Positions 1-10,361 of a stretch of 64,000 bases of DNA are shown one piece after another; position 1 is the stretch's first letter, and every line of letters starts with the position of its first letter. The position numbers and the translations under genes were made by a program. The stretch spans positions 1-64,000 of the forward strand of contig CAWISP010000036.1 of assembly GCA_963838775.1 (NCBI GenBank). Direction: 5' to 3'. Below the pieces are notes generated by a model. It searched no databases. It was not told the DNA's origin and worked only from the letters and a program-made list of their open reading frames with translations. This DNA comes from Chersky-840 sp963838775. Its GTDB lineage: Bacteria; Actinomycetota; Acidimicrobiia; Acidimicrobiales; UBA8190.

Positions 1-108
1 TTTCAGGTGAGTACCGTTAGAATCTGCCAACTCATTGAAAGGCTTCATTGTTCCACCCTGCGCTCTCTTGTAGGCGTCTTTACTCTCGTTCCACTCGGCC
101 CACGTCAT
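1..108 (-). CDS. Partial hypothetical protein of the phage-like segment
   Basis: An open frame begins with ATG at 108 on the minus strand and runs off the left edge of the window (36 residues visible, starting MTWAEWNESKDAYKR). A purine-rich Shine-Dalgarno-like stretch (GAGGGA) lies just upstream of the ATG, which supports the start. No domain is recognisable. It lies in the same low-G+C segment as the polymerase and is transcribed away from it. I infer a phage gene from context only. Confidence 0.45.
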   Translation of the reverse strand, partial: MTWAEWNESKDAYKRAQGGTMKPFNELADSNGTHLK

Positions 109-190
109 TTTTCCCTCTAAATCAGGACCGGGGCGGGGTGTTCTGCCACGAAAGGGGCATACTGGACCCCGCCCGGGTGCTATTTCCTGG

Positions 191-448
191 TTAGCCCCAG
201 GCGGCATTTTCCGACATGGTTGCTTTGCCTGTTACGGCGTCGGAATCTTTGTAATCCTTCCACGTACTAATCTCTGACCGCAAGTACTCATGCCAGTGGA
301 TCCCCGGATGGTCTGGGTTGGAGCAACGCAGTTTGGGGCGAGTAGTCACGGTCCTTACGGAAAGGGTAACGTTCTCTCCCGTATCTCCGTAAACTCTCTC
401 GGCGCCACAAATACATCTAAAAATGTTCTGCCTCATGGCCTCGCTCAT
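191..448 (-). CDS. Small hypothetical protein with a cysteine pair, phage-like segment
   Basis: An 85-residue frame on the minus strand, divergent from the DNA polymerase. It has a CxC pair near the N terminus (FRCICGAE) and a third cysteine near residue 42 (LRCSNPDHPG), so a small zinc-binding fold is possible but unproven. The start could be the ATG at 448 or the fifth-codon ATG, which has GCGAGG in front of it. Base composition matches the polymerase rather than the chromosome to the right. Function unknown. Confidence 0.4.
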   Translation of the reverse strand: MSEAMRQNIFRCICGAERVYGDTGENVTLSVRTVTTRPKLRCSNPDHPGIHWHEYLRSEISTWKDYKDSDAVTGKATMSENAAWG

Positions 449-633
449 AATGTGAAGAGCATAGCCCGCGCAGCGAGGGGTGTCAAGAAAAATCGTCCGG
501 AAAAGTGCTACTCTTTAGTAACCACGTCGCCTGTGTTGGCCGTTCGGCCGCGCTCACCAAGGGCCCTTCTTTTTGCCCTGCAGGCGGCGTGGATTTTCCT
601 TGAAACCTCGGTCCCTACGTGCTACGGTGTCGT
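449..633 (+). promoter_or_regulatory. Divergent intergenic region upstream of the phage polymerase
   Basis: About 185 bases separate the divergent small gene (minus) from the polymerase (plus), so at least one promoter should lie here. I see no confident -10/-35 pair or operator. Confidence 0.25.
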
Positions 634-2095
634 ATGGCCGCTGTGAGTTTGTGGATAGACCTCGAAAGCCGCAGTCACATAGATTTGCGCGCCCGCGGCT
701 TGGACGTCTATTCTAAGGACCCGTCGACACAGATCACCCTTTGCGCATGGTGCATAAACGACGCCAATCCGGCAATATGGCGGCCGCTCACCGAGCCGAT
801 CCCGGAGCAGCTAGCCCTTCTCCTTACCCGTCGAGAAATTCCGAAATTTGCTTTTAGCTCGACCTTCGAGCAGACCATGCTGAGGGAAGTCCTGAAGATC
901 GACATCCCGACCGAGCAGTTCGTTGACGTCGCTACCCTCTGCCGCTATGCTTCGATCGCCGGCAGCCTCGAGTTCTGCGGCAAGGTACTGGGAATCGACG
1001 AAGACAAAGCCAAAATGGCTGTCGGCCGGCGGCTTATTGCCAAGTTCTGTATGCCGAAGAAAGGCGTTTTCCGGGACTGGGTTTCGGACCCTGAAGATTG
1101 GGCTCTGTTCGAGTCCTACTGCTGTCAGGACGTTCTGGCGGAGCGGGCCATTTACGAGAAGCTGAAGGCTTTTCACTTGCCACCGCAGGAGCGGAAGATC
1201 TGGATTCTAGATCAGGAGATCAACCGACGCGGAATCCCTGTTGACATGAACTTTGTAGAAAAAAGTTCACAGATTGTGAAATCGGAACACGACGATCTGA
1301 CGGCGGAGTTTAAGGCCCTAACCGGTCTTGAAAATCCGAACTCTGTGTCCCAGCTCTTGGGTTGGTTGAAGGGGCAGGGTTATGAATACGGATCGTTGGG
1401 CGCGAAGTGGGTGCGGAAAGCGTTGGCCGATGGTAACACAAACGTTACCGCCCGTCGGGCGCTGGAACTACGGCAGTTGCTCGCCAAGTCATCAACTGCA
1501 AAGCTTGAAGCTCTCAAAGATCTGGTCGGGCCCGATGGTCGCCTCCGATATCAGTTCGTTTATGGTGGTGCCGCACGTACCCTTCGGTGGTCCGGCCGAG
1601 GTGCACAACCACACAATTTCCCGCGCCCGTCCATTGCCGACGTGCCTAGCGCCACTGAAGCCATCCTGACCGGCGATCGCGAAAAGGTCCGGGCATTCGG
1701 TCCGCCGCTGGCCGCGGTTTCCAGCTGCCTTCGGGGGGCATTCAAAGCACCAGCAGGGAAGCACTTCGTCGTGTGCGATCTAGCCTCGATTGAGACGAGA
1801 GTCGGGGCGTGGGTTTGCGGCTGCGACTCCCTCCTTCAGGTATTTGAAAAAGGCCTCGACCCCTATATCCAGTTCGCCACGAAGATGTTCCACATCGATT
1901 ACGCCGCAGTAACCAAACAACAGCGCCAGATTGCTAAAGCTCCAATTCTCGGCTCGTTGTACGGCCTTGGCGGTGGTGAAGATTCAACCGACAAGCATGG
2001 AGATGACATCCGCACCGGGTTATACGGGTATGCGGCCAACATGGGCGTAGAGATGACCCAGGAATTCGCCCATGAATGCACTCAGATTTACCGCG
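634..2095 (+). pseudogene. Family A (T7-like) DNA polymerase, 3' end missing at a chimeric junction
   Basis: N-terminal 3'-5' exonuclease domain: WIDLES near residues 8-13 supplies the first acidic motif. The polymerase palm and fingers follow, with motif A around DLASIETRVGAW and motif B around RQIAKAPILGSLYG. Motif C (HDE/HDS type), expected about 100 residues later, is absent because the coding sequence stops being polymerase at about 2091-2096 and becomes rapZ. ATG at 634 is chosen over the GTG at 619 because the conserved exonuclease strand starts a few residues later. This family replicates phage genomes. The stump (about 487 residues) cannot be active as it stands. Codon use and G+C differ clearly from the DNA to the right. 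Confidence 0.85.
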
Positions 2096-2389
2096 TTCCT
2101 GCCCAACCCCCACTGGGTCGAGGAGCTCCGGCCGTTGTCGGGGCTCGACGCCCCCGTGCGCGATTTCGTCATGGCGCAGAAGGAGACAGGGCCGTTCCTG
2201 GGAAGGGTGGACGACCTGCTCGGTGCGCTGCTCCCCGCCTTCGAGGAGGAGGGGAAGTCGTACCTGGCGATCGCGCTGGGCTGTACGGGGGGACGGCACC
2301 GCTCGGTGGCCCTGGCCGAGGAGCTCGCCGCCCGCCTGCGCAAGCGGGGGGCGTCGCCCGTCGTGATCCACCGGGACGTGGACCGGTGA
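2096..2389 (+). pseudogene. rapZ: RapZ C-terminal domain, 5' part missing
   Basis: From 2096 the reading frame matches the C-terminal RapZ domain: FLPNPHWVEELRPLSGLD, then VRDFV, then GCTGGRHRSVALAEELA, ending HRDVDR. RapZ is a P-loop nucleotide-binding protein. In Escherichia coli it controls glmS through small RNAs, and in actinobacteria it sits beside yvcK. The N-terminal kinase-like domain with its Walker A motif is missing because the sequence switches to phage polymerase. The stop overlaps the GTG of yvcK, as in an intact operon. Whether the chromosome truly carries a broken rapZ or the contig is chimeric cannot be told here. Confidence 0.9.
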
Positions 2390-3258
2390 GGAAGGGGCCC
2401 GGCCCGCGCGTGGTGGCGGTGGGTGGTGGGCACGGGCTGGCCGCCACGCTCCGCGCCGTGCGTCTCTACGCCGGCGAGATCACCGCCGTGGTCTCGGTTG
2501 CCGACGACGGCGGGTCGTCGGGGCGTCTGCGCCGCCAGCTCGACATCATGCCCCCCGGCGACCTGCGCAAATGCCTGGTGGCCCTGGCGGAGGAGGACTC
2601 GCCCCTGGCGGCCGCCTTCGAGCAGCGCTTCGAGGCCGAGGAGCTGGTGGGACACGCCCTGGGCAACCTGGTGATCGCGGGCCTGATGGAGGCCCTGGCC
2701 GACCCGCAGAAGGGCCTCGACGAGGCGGGGCGACTCCTCGGGGCGCAGGGCCGCGTGGTGCCGGCCGCCTCGGAGCCGGTGGTCCTCAAGGCCGAGGCCG
2801 GGGCCGGGGAGATCGAGGGCCAGACCGAGGTCATGGCCACCGCCGACATCCGGCGGGTGTCGCTCGTGCCCGCCGATCCTCCCGCCTCCCCCGTGGCGTT
2901 GCACGCCCTCGGCAACGCCGCTCAGGTGGTGATCGGTCCCGGATCGCTGTTCACGAGCGTGCTGGCGGCGGTGGCGGTGCCGGGCCTGGCCGAGGCCATC
3001 CGGCGTTCTCCGGGGCGCCGTGTCTACGTCGCCAACCTTCGGCCCGAAGGCAACGAGACGGCGGGCTTCGACGTCGCCGCCCACGTGGCGGCACTGGCCG
3101 CCCACGGTGTCGACGTGGACGTCGTCGTCGCCGATCCCGCCTCGATCGCGCTCGGGGAGCTGGAGGTGGAGGTCGTGGCGCTGCCACTGGCCAAAGCCAA
3201 CGGGCTGGCCCACGATCCGACGAGACTGGCGGCCGCCCTGGGCCGTCTGGTCGGATAG
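2386..3258 (+). CDS. yvcK: YvcK/CofD-like gluconeogenesis factor
   Basis: 290 residues from a GTG that overlaps the rapZ stop. The N terminus VVAVGGGHGLAATLRA is the nucleotide-binding loop of the YvcK/CofD-like family, followed by the family block SVADDGGSSGRLRR and the loop GPGSLFTS. YvcK-type proteins bind UDP-sugars and affect carbon flux and cell-wall synthesis. The length is slightly short of the usual 310-340 residues but all core motifs are present. In most actinobacteria whiA lies next. Here gap follows after only 8 bases. Confidence 0.92.
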   Translation: MRKGPGPRVVAVGGGHGLAATLRAVRLYAGEITAVVSVADDGGSSGRLRRQLDIMPPGDLRKCLVALAEEDSPLAAAFEQRFEAEELVGHALGNLVIAGLMEALADPQKGLDEAGRLLGAQGRVVPAASEPVVLKAEAGAGEIEGQTEVMATADIRRVSLVPADPPASPVALHALGNAAQVVIGPGSLFTSVLAAVAVPGLAEAIRRSPGRRVYVANLRPEGNETAGFDVAAHVAALAAHGVDVDVVVADPASIALGELEVEVVALPLAKANGLAHDPTRLAAALGRLVG

Positions 3259-3266
3259 GACGCCTG

Positions 3267-4302
3267 ATGACGGTTCGGGTGGGGATCAACGGCTTCGGGC
3301 GCATCGGCAGGAATTTCCTGCGCGCCGGCGCGCGCCCAGGGCGCCGATGTCGACGTCGTGGCGCTCAACGACCTCACCGATGCCACCACCAACGCCCACC
3401 TCCTGCGCTACGACACCACCCACGGCCGTTTCGACGCCGAGGTCCGTGTCGAGGACGACGACATCGTCGTGGCGGGCCGGCCGATCCGGGTGCTGGCCGA
3501 GCGCGATCCCAAGGCCCTCCCGTGGGGTGAGCTCGGCGTCGACGTGGTGGTCGAGTCGACGGGACGCTTCACCTCCCGGAGCGCGGCGGCGGCCCATCTC
3601 GAGGGAGGCGCCCACCGCGTGGTCATCTCGGCGCCGTCGAAGGACGCCGATGCCACGTTCGTGATGGGGGTCAACGACGACCTGTTCGATCCCGCGCACG
3701 ACGTGGTGGTGTCCAACGCTTCGTGCACCACCAACTGCTTCGTGCCCATGGTCAAGGTCCTCGACGACGCCTTCGGGGTGCGCAACGGCCTCATGACCAC
3801 CGTCCACGCCTACACCAACGACCAGAACCTCCTCGACCTGCCGCACGCGGACCTGCGTCGGGCTCGTGCCGCCGCCCAGAACATCGTGCCGGCGTCGTCC
3901 GGCGCGGCTCGGGCCACGGGGCTCGTGCTCCCGGCCATGCAGGGCCGTCTCGACGGCGCCGCCCTGCGCGTTCCGGTCGTGGACGGTTCGATCACCGACT
4001 TCACCGCCCTGGTGGCGCGGGCCGTGACCGTCGACGAGGTGAACGGCGCCTTTCACAAGGCAGCGTCGAGTGGCCCCCTCGCCGGGGTGCTCGAGTACAC
4101 CGAGGAACCCATCGTGTCGTCGGACATCGTGGGCAGTGCCGCCTCGTGCACGTTCGACGCCGGGCTCACCATGGCCATGGCGGTGGACGACGACACCACC
4201 CTCGTCAAGGTGCAGGGCTGGTACGACAACGAGTGGGGCTACGCCAACCGCCTCGTGGACCTGGTGGTGTTGCTGGGCTCGGCCGGCCCCCCGCCGTCCT
4301 GA
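3267..4302 (+). CDS. gap: Glyceraldehyde-3-phosphate dehydrogenase, frameshift near the 5' end
   Basis: The NAD-binding start (MTVRVGINGFGRIGRNFLRA) is read from ATG 3267, but the rest (from DVVALNDLTD onward) is in the +1 frame. Dropping one G at about 3327-3328 restores an uninterrupted protein of about 344 residues. The catalytic cysteine is in SNASCTTN, with NAD- and phosphate-site motifs such as VKVQGWYDNEWGYANR near the C terminus. The enzyme converts glyceraldehyde-3-phosphate to 1,3-bisphosphoglycerate. It is first of a gap-pgk-tpiA set, followed by pgk after 29 bases. Because the gene is normally essential and the shift lies in a GC-rich stretch, a sequencing error is the likeliest cause. 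Confidence 0.93.
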
Positions 4303-4331
4303 GCGCGGCCCCGGGCGGCAGAGCGACGGCG

Positions 4332-5540
<1,209 letters not shown>

Positions 5541-5541
5541 C

Positions 5542-6363
5542 ATGGCCAAGCCCTCTGCCGCCCCCGGGACGGCGCGCCGCCGACCGCTTGTGAGCGGGAA
5601 CTGGAAGATGCACCACGACCACCTGCAGTCGATCCGCACCGTGCAGGACCTCGGGTTGCGACTCGGTGCCGCCGACGTGGCCTCGCTCGACGTGTCGGTC
5701 CACCCTTCGTTCACAAGCCTGCGCTCGGTGCAGACCGTCATCGAGGACCGCGCCATCCCCGTGGCGTTGGGAGCGCAGCACTGTTACTTCGAGGACCAGG
5801 GCGCTTTTACCGGTGAGGTCGCTCCCCCCATGCTGGCGCGTCTCGGCGTGTCGTTGGTGATCGTCGGCCATTCCGAACGCAGGCAGTTCTTCGCCCAGAC
5901 CGACGAGGTGGTGGCGGCCACGCTGCGGGCCGTCATCCGCCATGCCATGACCCCGATCCTGTGCGTGGGCGAGACCGAGGAAGAGCGTGAGGACGGGGAG
6001 ACCGACGCCCGCCTGAGCGCACAGACCACCGCCGCGCTCAAGGGTCTGCCCGGCGATCAGGTCGGCGGGCTCGTTATCGCCTATGAGCCCATCTGGGCCA
6101 TCGGCACGGGCCGCACGGCCACAGCCGAGGACGCCCAGTCCGCGTGCGCCCACATCCGGGCCGTGGTGGGGGAGTTGGCCGGAGCCGAGGCGGCTCGAGC
6201 GTTGCGGATCCAATACGGCGGGTCGGTGCGGCCCGAAAACGCCGCTGAACTGCTCGGACAACCCGACGTCGACGGGGCCCTGGTCGGGGGGGCCAGCCTC
6301 GACGCCGCCACGTTCGCCGCCATCGTGCAGGCGACGGCTTCGGTGGTGCCCACCGGCTCGTGA
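5542..6363 (+). CDS. tpiA: Triosephosphate isomerase
   Basis: 273 residues. N-terminal SGNWKMH carries the substrate lysine, VIVGHSERR the electrophilic histidine, AYEPIWAIGTG the catalytic glutamate, and YGGSVRPENA the phosphate-binding loop. It interconverts dihydroxyacetone phosphate and glyceraldehyde-3-phosphate. ATG 5542 was chosen over an in-frame ATG 24 bases upstream because the Shine-Dalgarno AGGAG (5531-5535) is correctly spaced for it and the upstream codons overlap pgk. Confidence 0.95.
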   Translation: MAKPSAAPGTARRRPLVSGNWKMHHDHLQSIRTVQDLGLRLGAADVASLDVSVHPSFTSLRSVQTVIEDRAIPVALGAQHCYFEDQGAFTGEVAPPMLARLGVSLVIVGHSERRQFFAQTDEVVAATLRAVIRHAMTPILCVGETEEEREDGETDARLSAQTTAALKGLPGDQVGGLVIAYEPIWAIGTGRTATAEDAQSACAHIRAVVGELAGAEAARALRIQYGGSVRPENAAELLGQPDVDGALVGGASLDAATFAAIVQATASVVPTGS

Positions 6364-6432
6364 GGACGCGAAGCCGGCCAGAAGGGTCTCTTTGGTAGCG
6401 TTACCAGGTCCGGATCGCCCGAGGAGGATGCC

Positions 6433-6663
6433 GTGCTGACCATAGCGCTGGTGGTGCTGCACATCGTGGTGTCGTTGGCGCTCATCTTCCTGATCCTCAT
6501 GCACTCGGGCAAGGGAGGCGGCCTGTCCGACATGTTCGGCGGTTCGGTGGGGCAGGCCGCGGCGGGCTCGACCGTGGTCGAGAAGAACCTCGACCGGATC
6601 ACCATCACCGTGGCGGTCATCTTCAGCTTCACCACTGTGACCCTGGCCCTGCGCGTGCAGTGA
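6433..6663 (+). CDS. secG: Preprotein translocase subunit SecG
   Basis: 76 residues starting at GTG (the nearby ATG at 6428 runs into a stop at once). Two membrane helices flank the typical cytoplasmic loop, which reads GKGGGLSDMFGGS. SecG is an accessory subunit of the SecYEG channel and stimulates export with SecA. GAGGAGG precedes the start. Its position right after tpiA is a widespread bacterial arrangement. The stop overlaps the GTG of the next gene. Confidence 0.93.
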   Translation: MLTIALVVLHIVVSLALIFLILMHSGKGGGLSDMFGGSVGQAAAGSTVVEKNLDRITITVAVIFSFTTVTLALRVQ

Positions 6664-8459
6664 CCGCCGGCGACGCCGGCGGCAGCGGACGTGCCCCGGC
6701 GCCGGCGACCGACCATCCCCGGCGGCATGGCGGCGTGCGACGTCTCCGCCCCGGCATCCTCGTCACCCTCGTCGCGCTGTGCGTGTCGACATCGGCGTGC
6801 GGGCCCGGCGCCAGCGACGCCTCCTCCGGCTCGACGCTCACGTCGAAGGGGCCCCCGCTGTTGGTACCGACCACGGGTGGCACGGTAACGATGGCACTCG
6901 ATCAGGTGCCGACGACGCTGAACGACCATACGGTGGCGGGTGACACCGCGGCCGGGCGGATGCTCGGCAGCGCTATCTGGGCACAGGTGTTCCGGGTGGG
7001 TCCCGGGCTCGCACCGCAGCTCGACACCAATGTGGTCGACAGCGCCGAGGTGGTGAGCCTGTCGCCTCAGACCGTCGTGTACAAGATCGACCCGCGGGCG
7101 GTGTGGTCCGACGGCGTTCCCATCAGCGCGGATGACTTCGCCTACGCGTGGGAGTCTCAGCGAGGTGACGGCATCGACGTCGATGGCACGCCGGACTCCG
7201 TTGCGTCCACCCTCGGGTACAGCGACATCGCCTCGCTCACGGGCTCCAACGACGGGCGGACGGTCACCGTCGTCTTCCACACCCCGTTCGCCGACTGGGC
7301 CTCGCTCTTCAACGATCTGCTGCCGGCTCATATCGCCGAACAGGTGGGGTGGAACAACGGGTTCAACCAATTCGCCACCGGGGTGTTCGTATCGGGCGGT
7401 CCCTGGGAGGTGCTGTCGTGGCAACCCGGTTCCGAGATCGTCCTGGGCCGCAATCCGCGCTGGTGGGGGGGCCCACCCAACCTCGACCGGATCGTGGTCA
7501 AAGCGGTGAGCGGGGACGCAGACCTGACATCTTCCTTGGGCCAGGGCCAGGCGGAGGTCGCCTACCCGAGCGGGTTCGACCAGTCGTTCATGGCCCAGGC
7601 CTCGTCCTCGTCGGTTCTCCAGACTCAGTCCGAGCTCGGGACGCGCATGCTCCAACTCGAATTCAACGTCCGACACGCGCCCTTGAGCTCGGCGACGGTG
7701 CGTGAGGGGATCGCCCACACCATCGATCGAGCGGGGATCGTCGAGAACGTGGGCCAGCCCGAGAACCAGTCGGCGTGGGAGGACAACAACCATCTCGAAC
7801 CCAACGCCGAGCCTGGATACGTCGACGACGCCACCGGGTACGAGAAAGCCGACCCGGTGACGGCCGCGCACCTGCTGGAGCAGAGCGGCTTCGCGCTCGA
7901 CGGGCACGAAAGATGGACGTCGCACGGCAAGCCGGTGACCCTCGACATGGTGTGGGCGGCCGACGACCCGTGGTCGGCGGTGGTGGGGCCGATCGTGGCC
8001 GCCCAACTCGTGGCGGGCGGTTTCGATGTGGTCGCCACGCCGGTGTCGACGACCCAGCTTGACGGGGCCGTGCTCCCGGCCGGCGCCTTCGACCTCGCCC
8101 TCGTCCCCGTCGACGCCAGCGCGTATGCGAGCGCGTTGGGCAATGTGTTCTCGACGTCGTCGGCGATCACGGGTGGGGCACCATCCCAAGACTGGTCGGG
8201 CTTCGACGACCCCAAGATCGACGCACTGTTCACCCAGGCGGTGCAGGACCTGGCACCTCCTCAGGCGCACGGGATCTATCAGCAGATCGACCAGGCGCTG
8301 TGGACGGCCATGCCCACCCTCCCCCTGTTCGCGGAGCCCACGGTGCTCGTGTGGTCGTCGTCACTGTCGGGTGTCCAAGACGATCCCGGCGGCATCGGGC
8401 CGTTCTGGAACCTGCGGAATTGGGCCCGACGCGCTGCCGAGCCGTCACATGGGACCTAG
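6660..8459 (+). CDS. Peptide/nickel-type ABC transporter substrate-binding lipoprotein (family 5)
   Basis: 599 residues. A basic N terminus is followed by a hydrophobic signal segment ending in the lipobox STSAC (Cys about residue 47), so it should be lipid-anchored outside the membrane. The body matches the family 5 solute-binding (OppA/DppA) fold: a GGTVTMALDQVP start, the block YKIDPRAVWSDGVPISADDF, and C-terminal QQIDQALWTAMPTLPLF. It probably delivers oligopeptides to an ABC permease that is not encoded nearby. The start overlaps the secG stop by 4 bases, so it may be co-transcribed. Substrate unknown. Confidence 0.88.
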   Translation: MTAGDAGGSGRAPAPATDHPRRHGGVRRLRPGILVTLVALCVSTSACGPGASDASSGSTLTSKGPPLLVPTTGGTVTMALDQVPTTLNDHTVAGDTAAGRMLGSAIWAQVFRVGPGLAPQLDTNVVDSAEVVSLSPQTVVYKIDPRAVWSDGVPISADDFAYAWESQRGDGIDVDGTPDSVASTLGYSDIASLTGSNDGRTVTVVFHTPFADWASLFNDLLPAHIAEQVGWNNGFNQFATGVFVSGGPWEVLSWQPGSEIVLGRNPRWWGGPPNLDRIVVKAVSGDADLTSSLGQGQAEVAYPSGFDQSFMAQASSSSVLQTQSELGTRMLQLEFNVRHAPLSSATVREGIAHTIDRAGIVENVGQPENQSAWEDNNHLEPNAEPGYVDDATGYEKADPVTAAHLLEQSGFALDGHERWTSHGKPVTLDMVWAADDPWSAVVGPIVAAQLVAGGFDVVATPVSTTQLDGAVLPAGAFDLALVPVDASAYASALGNVFSTSSAITGGAPSQDWSGFDDPKIDALFTQAVQDLAPPQAHGIYQQIDQALWTAMPTLPLFAEPTVLVWSSSLSGVQDDPGGIGPFWNLRNWARRAAEPSHGT

Positions 8460-8529
8460 CCACGGCTCGACGATCGGACCGTTGCGACGCTCGCGCTAAA
8501 GTCCTCGTTGCGCTGGACAGCGCACATAC

Positions 8530-8613
8530 GTCGGAGTGGCGGAATAGGCAGACGCGCTAGCTTGAGGGGCTAGTGCCCGCAAGGGCGTAGGGGTTCAAGT
8601 CCCCTCTCCGACA
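8530..8613 (+). tRNA. tRNA-Leu(GAG)
   Basis: The acceptor stem GTCGGAG (8530-8536) pairs perfectly with CTCCGAC (8606-8612). The anticodon stem CTAGC/GCTAG encloses the loop TTGAGGG with anticodon GAG at 8564-8566. A long variable arm (TGCCCGCAAGGGCG) and a T-loop TTCAAGT fit a class II leucine tRNA. CCA is not encoded. Its 3' end is the repeated core found at many later points of the window, marking it as an integration target. Confidence 0.97.
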
Positions 8614-10344
8614 CGCACCTGAGTACACGCGCAATTGTTAGATGCGACCAGGCGCTTTCCTGAAGTTCGCTTATCCGGTGTGCCAGATTTGGCGTGAACC
8701 GACACGCACCCAGTACACGCTGGACGCGACTCGATCACGATCGAACCTCGCTCGGCGTGGTAGGTGACCCGGAGGCCCATCGTGTGGCCGTAGATGATGG
8801 CTCGTTGGTCGGCCGTGGCATTGGAGAGCAACCGCAACACGTCGCGCTCGAGAGCCCACCAGCGCCCGTATTTCGTCGTCGCTGAGAGGCGTGTTAGACG
8901 GAGCCGTCGCCACCAGCTCGCGCTCGGCGGCGAGGCGCTCAGCCTGAACCTCACGTGTCCATGCTGCGACCACAGTGGGATCGGCGCCGTTCTCCAGGGT
9001 CTTCCGGTATGACGCCAGACGGGTATCGCAATCGGCGAGCTTCCGTCGGGCCGCCTCAGCCCGCGCCGCGCTTGCCTCGTCGGGCGCCTGAGCCGCGGCC
9101 AGAGCAGCGACGGCGCCGTCGAGGTTCTCGGGGTCGAAAACGCTGAGAAGCCAACTGTCGAGAGCTGCCGTGATATCGGCTTCGCGGAGGTACACCCCGC
9201 GCTCATGCTTCTGCGCCGCCCCCGCGTACTCGGTGGGGAATGTGCACCGGTAGTACGCCTGATCGTGGGACCAAGCCCCGGACATGCGGCGGCCGCAGTC
9301 ACCACAGTGCACTAGCGAGGACAGGCAATAAGTTCGCTGGCGCCTGGGTTTCACGGTCGCCTGGCGGTGCTCGCCGACTGAACGCTGCGCCGACGCTGCG
9401 GCGAACAGCTCGGGCGAGACGAGTGGCTCGTGGGTCGTCTCCGCTGACCAGATCCAGTCGCTTCGGTCGTTCCACGACATCGTGCCCTTGTAGCCTGCGG
9501 CCACGTCCTCGACGTCGAGGAGCGTTTCGACGCGCCGTTGGCGGTTCCAAACCCCACGCCCGGTGTAGCGAGGGTTTTGCAAGATCGCCCGCACCGCCGA
9601 CTTGCCCCAAGCACCATTCGCTCCTGCGCGGTGTCGGTTGCGGGCCGGGTCGTGCCCTGACGGACTCGGGACACGGTCGCGGTTCAGTCCCTCCGCGATG
9701 GCACCGATTCCCGAGCCTGCGACGTACTCCTCGAAGATGCGAGCCACAAAGGGCGCGGAAATTGGGTCCGGTTCGAGCTGGTGGAGACGCTGACCGATCG
9801 CGGCCTTGCCGGGGTTCGGGTGAGCGCCCGCGTCGGCGAGTCGGTATCCGTATGGGGGTCGGCCACCGAGGAACCTACCCTCGGTTGCCGCTTGCGATGC
9901 CATGGCGCTTCTGACGCGCACCTTGATTCGAGCACGCTCCGCCTTCGACATGCCGCCAAAGAGACTCATCATCATGTCGTGAGCTTCGGAGTCCGGGTCG
10001 ATCTTGCCACCCACCTCGGGGACCCAAAGCTCGATCCCGTAGTGAACGAATACCGGGAACGTCAACGCGTACTGGTGTCCGCTGAACGCACGGGCCGGCT
10101 CACCGACAACGATGGCGTCGAAGCGGCGGTCCTTGCGCTTGAGCGCGTCGAGAAGACGGGTCGCCTCGGGTCGCCGCTTCCACGGCAGGGACCGGGACTG
10201 ACCGATGTCGAAGAATTCGGCCACGACGACACCGCCCGCCGGTTCGATCAACGCGGTCGAACGCGAGAGCTGCCAGGCCCGACTCGCGGCCGGGTCCTGT
10301 TGGTCTTCGGTGCTCACTCGGCCGTAGAAGGCAAAGCGCATCAT
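8595..10344 (-). CDS. Large serine recombinase (integrase) with a late frameshift
   Basis: N-terminal resolvase domain with the catalytic serine in FYGRVSTEDQ, then SRSLPWKRRPEATRLL and the FDAIVVGEPARAFSG strand. A Recombinase domain follows (GGRPPYGYRL), then a zinc ribbon (HCGDCGRRMSGAW with a later Cys) and a coiled-coil tail. The frame breaks at a CCC run (8855-8857). Removing one base joins DDEIRALV to ALERDVLRLLSNATAD and extends the protein to about 582 residues. The start is ATG 10344, which has GAGGAGG in front. The extended frame ends inside the tRNA gene at 8595. It should integrate and excise island 1. Confidence 0.88.
8602..8616 (+). other. Left attachment core of island 1, in the tRNA-Leu 3' end
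   Basis: The 15 bases CCCTCTCCGACACGC recur exactly at 20466-20480. The pair brackets a complete satellite-like element of about 11.9 kb, so I read them as attL and attR. The crossover must lie inside or next to this repeat and leaves the tRNA intact. Confidence 0.75.
8608..8720 (+). repeat. Tandem copy of the att core and flank, about 90-bp period
   Basis: CCGACACGCACC plus AGTACACGC occurs at 8608-8630 and again at 8699-8720 with a one-base spacing difference. The second copy lies inside the 3' part of the recombinase gene. It could be a second recombinase-binding site or a scar of nested integration. Confidence 0.6.
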
Positions 10345-10361
10345 CTGTTGGTCCTCCTCAA

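Noticed and set aside
2020..3213. A 397-residue minus-strand gene opposite yvcK
   Set aside because: His/Arg/Gly-rich shadow of yvcK without any family pattern.
619..3258. One long frame reading from phage polymerase through to YvcK as a single 879-residue protein
   Set aside because: The middle part is out-of-frame rapZ. The frame is open only because of high G+C. Three separate genes explain it.
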